Shown here piece after piece: positions 61,336 through 64,000 of a stretch of DNA of 64,000 nucleotides. The translations under genes were made by a program, and so were the position numbers. The DNA is from an uncultured Paracoccaceae bacterium (lineage in GTDB: Bacteria > Pseudomonadota > Alphaproteobacteria > Rhodobacterales > Rhodobacteraceae): positions 434,001 to 498,000 of the forward strand of contig CANNFR010000002.1 in NCBI GenBank assembly GCA_947503935.1, written 5' to 3'. Numbering within the stretch: position 1 is the first letter of the stretch; the number at the start of each line of letters is the position of its first letter. A model generated the notes under the pieces. The model was not told the origin of the DNA and searched no databases. It was given only the letters and a program-made list of their open reading frames with translations.

Positions 61336-61899
61336 ATGTTCATCCAGACCGAATCCACGCCGAACCCGGCAACGCTGAAGTTTCTGCCCGGCCAGACCGT
61401 GCTTGAAGCGGGCACCGCCGATTTTCCGACGCCCGATGCGGGCAAGAAATCGCCGCTGGCGCGCCGCATCTTCGCGGTCGATGGCGTGACGGGCGTGTTC
61501 CTCGGTACCGATTTCGTGACCGTCACCAAGTCTGACGCGGTCGCCTGGGACCACATCAAGCCCGCCATCCTCGGCGCGGTGATGGAGCATTACCAGTCGG
61601 GCCAGCCCGCCATTGAAGGCGAGGCTGATGGCGGCGACGGACACGCCGCCCATGATGGTCCGGATGGTGAGATCGTCGATCAGATCAAGCAATTGCTGGA
61701 TACCCGCGTGCGGCCCGCCGTGGCGCAAGATGGTGGCGACATCACGTTCCATGGCTTTGACCGCGGCATCGTCTACCTGCACATGCAGGGCGCCTGTGCC
61801 GGCTGCCCGTCATCGACGCTGACGCTGAAGATGGGCATTGAAAACCTGCTGCGGCACTACATCCCCGAAGTGATCGAGGTGCGCCCCGTCGCGGCCTGA
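61336..61899 (+). CDS. nfuA: NfuA-type iron-sulfur carrier
   Basis: The 187-residue protein has an N-terminal Nfu_N domain (MFIQTESTPNPATLKFLPGQ) and a C-terminal NifU-like domain with CAGCPSS, which binds a [4Fe-4S] cluster for delivery to apo-proteins. The linker (residues 95-110) is Gly/Asp/His rich. It sits behind an Irr-type palindrome. Demand for iron-sulfur clusters from NarGH, BchL/N/B and IspH makes the regulation relevant. Confidence 0.95.
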   Translation: MFIQTESTPNPATLKFLPGQTVLEAGTADFPTPDAGKKSPLARRIFAVDGVTGVFLGTDFVTVTKSDAVAWDHIKPAILGAVMEHYQSGQPAIEGEADGGDGHAAHDGPDGEIVDQIKQLLDTRVRPAVAQDGGDITFHGFDRGIVYLHMQGACAGCPSSTLTLKMGIENLLRHYIPEVIEVRPVAA

Positions 61900-61903
61900 C
61901 GAT

Positions 61904-62338
61904 ATGGCCGAGACGATCACCGGCCAGTGCTATTGCGGTGCTGTATCGTTGGCCGCGGACGGCCCGCCAGAGGTGGTGTCCTATTGTCATTGTGACGATT
62001 GCAGGCGCGTGACGGGCGCGCCGGTGGCCGCCTTTGCAGCCTTCGCGACGGATGCTTTGCATGTCACCCCGGCACTTGGGGCGCCAATCTCGGCCAATCC
62101 AGGCGTTAACCGCTGGTTCTGTCATCAATGCGGGTCGCCCCTGGCGGCCACGTTTGATTATCTGCCCGGTCAGGTCTATGTGCCCCTCGGTCTGCTGGAT
62201 CAGGCTGATATCCTGCCTCCCAAACTGCACAGTCACGCGGATAAATGTCTGCCGTGGCTGCAGATCAAGGATGATCTGCCGCGCGAACATGGCAGCGCCC
62301 GCGACAGCCTTCGGCCAAAGCCTGCGGGCAAAGTGTGA
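61904..62338 (+). CDS. GFA/CENP-V-family zinc protein
   Basis: This 144-residue protein has the zinc pattern CYCGAVS, CHCDDCRR and CHQCGSPLA. The family was named after glutathione-dependent formaldehyde activation, but many members have other or unknown roles. It overlaps tsaB by one base. Confidence 0.92.
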   Translation: MAETITGQCYCGAVSLAADGPPEVVSYCHCDDCRRVTGAPVAAFAAFATDALHVTPALGAPISANPGVNRWFCHQCGSPLAATFDYLPGQVYVPLGLLDQADILPPKLHSHADKCLPWLQIKDDLPREHGSARDSLRPKPAGKV

Positions 62339-62988
62339 TGACCAAGACCGTTCTGGCCTTCGACACGTCCGCAGCGCATTGCGCGGCCGCTCTTCTGTCC
62401 GGTGATCGCCTGATCGAGGCCCGAACGGAAGAGATGCCGCGTGGGCAGGCCGAGCGGCTGATGCCGATGCTGGAGGAGATGTTGGCCCGCGCCGATCTGG
62501 GCTGGCGCGACATCGACCTGATCGGCGTCGGGACGGGCCCCGGCAATTTCACCGGCGTGCGTCTGTCGGTGGCCGCCGCGCGGGGGCTTGCCCTGTCGCT
62601 TGGCGTTCCGGCTATCGGGGTCACGTCGCTGGAGGCCGCGGCGCATGACCTTCCCTGGCCGCTGCTGGTGGCGCTGGACGCGAGACGGGGGCAGGTCTAT
62701 CTGCAGCTGTTCGCCGAAGGGGCCGCGCCCGAGCCTTTGCTGGCCGAGGCCGAGGCTCTGCCCGTTTGGGCGTTTGAGGCCCACCATCTGACGGGTAGCG
62801 CGGCCGACGCCCTTGCGCCGCTCTTGCGGAACCGCGACGTTCTGCCCCCCGCCTTACCGCTGGCCGAGGCGACGGCACGGATCGCTCTGGCGCGGATCGC
62901 GGCCCCGCAACCCAGACCTGCGCCCCTTTACCTGCGTGCCGCAGATGCCGCCCCGCCGCGCGACCCGGCGCCTGAGCTTTTGCCATGA
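62338..62988 (+). CDS. tsaB: tRNA t6A synthesis protein TsaB
   Basis: The 216-residue protein of the ASKHA fold works with TsaD, TsaE and TsaC in N6-threonylcarbamoyl-adenosine formation on tRNA. The N-terminal VLAFDTSAAHCAAALLSGDR and GVGTGPGNFTGVRLSVAAA are typical. The ATG at 62338 shares a base with the preceding stop. rimI follows with ATGA overlap, a classical pair. Confidence 0.95.
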   Translation: MTKTVLAFDTSAAHCAAALLSGDRLIEARTEEMPRGQAERLMPMLEEMLARADLGWRDIDLIGVGTGPGNFTGVRLSVAAARGLALSLGVPAIGVTSLEAAAHDLPWPLLVALDARRGQVYLQLFAEGAAPEPLLAEAEALPVWAFEAHHLTGSAADALAPLLRNRDVLPPALPLAEATARIALARIAAPQPRPAPLYLRAADAAPPRDPAPELLP

Positions 62989-63404
62989 CGCCGCAGGCTT
63001 TGGCGCTTCTGCACGCGCAGGCCTTCACCTCGCCCCGGCCCTGGACGGAAACAGAATTCGCCGACGTACTTGGCGGGCCGGGCGCGTTCCTGCTGACCGA
63101 GGGCGAGGGGTTTGCCGTTGGCCGCGCGATTGCGGGCGAGGCCGAGCTTTTGACATTGGCCGTCCCCCAAGCGGCCCGCCGCCAGGGTGTCGGGCGCCGC
63201 CTTCTGGCCCGTTTTGAGGCCAAGGCGGCCGAACGGGGGGCGGCCACGGCCTATCTTGAGGTCGCCGCCGACAATACCGCCGCTCTGGCCCTTTATGCCA
63301 AGGCCGGATGGTACGAGGCCGGGCGGCGCGCGGGTTACTATGCGCGACAGGGGGCGCCCTCGGTGGATGCTCTGGTTCTGACCAAAGCCCTGGGCCCTGC
63401 CTAA
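62985..63404 (+). CDS. rimI: RimI-type ribosomal protein N-acetyltransferase
   Basis: The 139-residue GNAT enzyme acetylates the N-terminus of ribosomal protein S18. The acetyl-CoA motif is AVPQAARRQGVGRRLLARFE and the C-terminal VAADNTAALALYAKAGWYEA is intact. The stop of tsaB overlaps the start. Confidence 0.93.
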   Translation: MTPQALALLHAQAFTSPRPWTETEFADVLGGPGAFLLTEGEGFAVGRAIAGEAELLTLAVPQAARRQGVGRRLLARFEAKAAERGAATAYLEVAADNTAALALYAKAGWYEAGRRAGYYARQGAPSVDALVLTKALGPA

Positions 63405-63472
63405 CCCAACGTCAGTTGTATTTATCCACAGGCAAGATACCGGTTCTGGCCGACAAAGGGTTAAAATGCCTA

Positions 63473-63589
63473 TTGACCCTCTGCGGCTGCTCGGCCCTAA
63501 TCCTGCCCGTGATCCGAAAGAGATCAGGTCCATTCAGGGCTGGAGGGGCATTTGCCCCGGCGGCCGCACACCAACCGGGAGACGACCCT
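63473..63589 (+). promoter_or_regulatory. Candidate promoter and structured leader of the BMP gene
   Basis: TTGACC (63473-63478) and CCTAAT (63496-63501) are 17 bases apart. The roughly 80-base leader has two hairpins: TGATC/GATCA (63510-63526) and GGGGCA/TGCCCC (63545-63558). It does not match a riboswitch I know. Confidence 0.4.
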
Positions 63590-64000
63590 ATGACCTCCAT
63601 CCAAAAAATCCTCGGCGCGACAGCCGTGCTTGCCCTGTCGGCGGGCACAGCGCTGGCCGATCCCGCCGTTGTCTTCGACCTTGGCGGCAAGTTCGACAAA
63701 TCATTCAACGAGTCCGCCTTTAACGGGGCCGAGCGCTGGGCGACCGAGACCGGCGGCAGCTATCGCGAGCTTGAGATGCAATCCGAGGCCCAGCGCGAAC
63801 AGGCGCTGCGCCGTCTGGCTGAAAGCGGATCGAACCCGATCGTGATGACGGGCTTCGCCTTCAGCTCGGTCCTGGAAGAAGTGGCGCCGGATTACCCTGA
63901 CACCAAGTTTGCCATCGTCGACGGCTTCGTCGATGCGCCGAACGTGCGCACGATCCTGTTCTCGGAACATGAGGGCAGCTATCTTGTGGGCATGATGGCG
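63590..64000 (+). CDS. BMP-family ABC transporter substrate-binding protein (5' part)
   Basis: The first 137 residues are visible and run off the right edge. A signal peptide of about 21 residues (ending GTALA) is followed by the BMP/Med pattern VVFDLGGKFDKSFNESAFNG, GSNPIVMTGFAFSSVLEEVA and KFAIVDGFVDAPNVRTILF. Members bind nucleosides for an ABC importer. GGGAG lies 12 bases before the ATG. Confidence 0.93.
   Translation, partial: MTSIQKILGATAVLALSAGTALADPAVVFDLGGKFDKSFNESAFNGAERWATETGGSYRELEMQSEAQREQALRRLAESGSNPIVMTGFAFSSVLEEVAPDYPDTKFAIVDGFVDAPNVRTILFSEHEGSYLVGMMA

Overview
The window reads as chromosomal DNA of an alphaproteobacterium of the Rhodobacteraceae (Rhodobacter/Roseobacter group). 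GC content is high, genes are tightly packed with many ATGA/TGATG overlaps, and the photosynthesis, housekeeping and nitrate reductase genes all match that family. The gene content suggests a facultative or aerobic anoxygenic phototroph that makes bacteriochlorophyll with the oxygen-dependent cyclase AcsF and spheroidene-type carotenoids (CrtA, CrtI, CrtB), and that can also respire nitrate. The genus cannot be fixed from the sequence alone.

Layout. (1) 1-10943, minus strand: a respiratory nitrate reductase operon narK1-narK2-narG-narH-narJ-narI-parvulin-hemerythrin. A CRP/FNR-family regulator (narR-like) diverges from it at 11193, and three perfect TTGA-N6-TCAA boxes lie in between. (2) 11904-14977: accessory genes (flavin/PNPOx-like protein, EamA exporter, CcdA-type thiol transporter plus periplasmic thioredoxin), followed by a compact array of four related hairpins (14985-15094). 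(3) 15101-45201: the main photosynthesis gene cluster. The left arm on the minus strand is ppaA, ppsR, bchG, a pucC-like gene, bchP and idi. The centre on the plus strand is bchF-N-B-H-L-M-lhaA-puhA-B-C-orf-acsF-puhE-hemA-cycA. The right arm is crtA-bchI-bchD-bchO on the minus strand, diverging from crtI-crtB-tspO on the plus strand. Six exact TGT-N12-ACA sites mark PpsR-type control at bchG, ppaA/bchF and crtA/crtI. The puf operon, bchCXYZ and crtCDEF are absent although both borders of the cluster lie inside the window, so the cluster is split and its right arm is relocated. (4) 45198-51644: small housekeeping genes (rnhA, ispH, folK, exporters, methyltransferase, NYN protein, cupin/TetR pair). 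(5) 51741-63404, plus strand: rpoZ, rsh, DUF2062, pdxJ, LysE, acpS, two lepB paralogues, rnc, era, DUF1491, nfuA, GFA, tsaB and rimI, with one secreted unknown on the minus strand. The window ends in a BMP-family solute-binding protein.

How the parts work together. NarK1/K2 move nitrate and nitrite, and NarGHI reduces nitrate at the membrane with NarJ as chaperone; the FNR boxes tie this to low oxygen. HemA, BchI/D/H, BchM, AcsF, BchN/B/L, BchF, BchP and BchG form most of the bacteriochlorophyll pathway. Idi and IspH feed isoprenoid precursors to the BchG/BchP tail and to CrtB/CrtI/CrtA. PuhA/B/C/E and LhaA serve reaction-centre/LH1 assembly, and a CycA-type cytochrome c carries electrons. 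PpsR with its antirepressor PpaA switches the set with oxygen and light. Noteworthy structure includes a repeat-like element read in frame inside bchB, PpsR sites overlapping the start of bchG, an Irr-type iron box before nfuA, and a DUF805-like/signal peptidase I fusion next to normal lepB.
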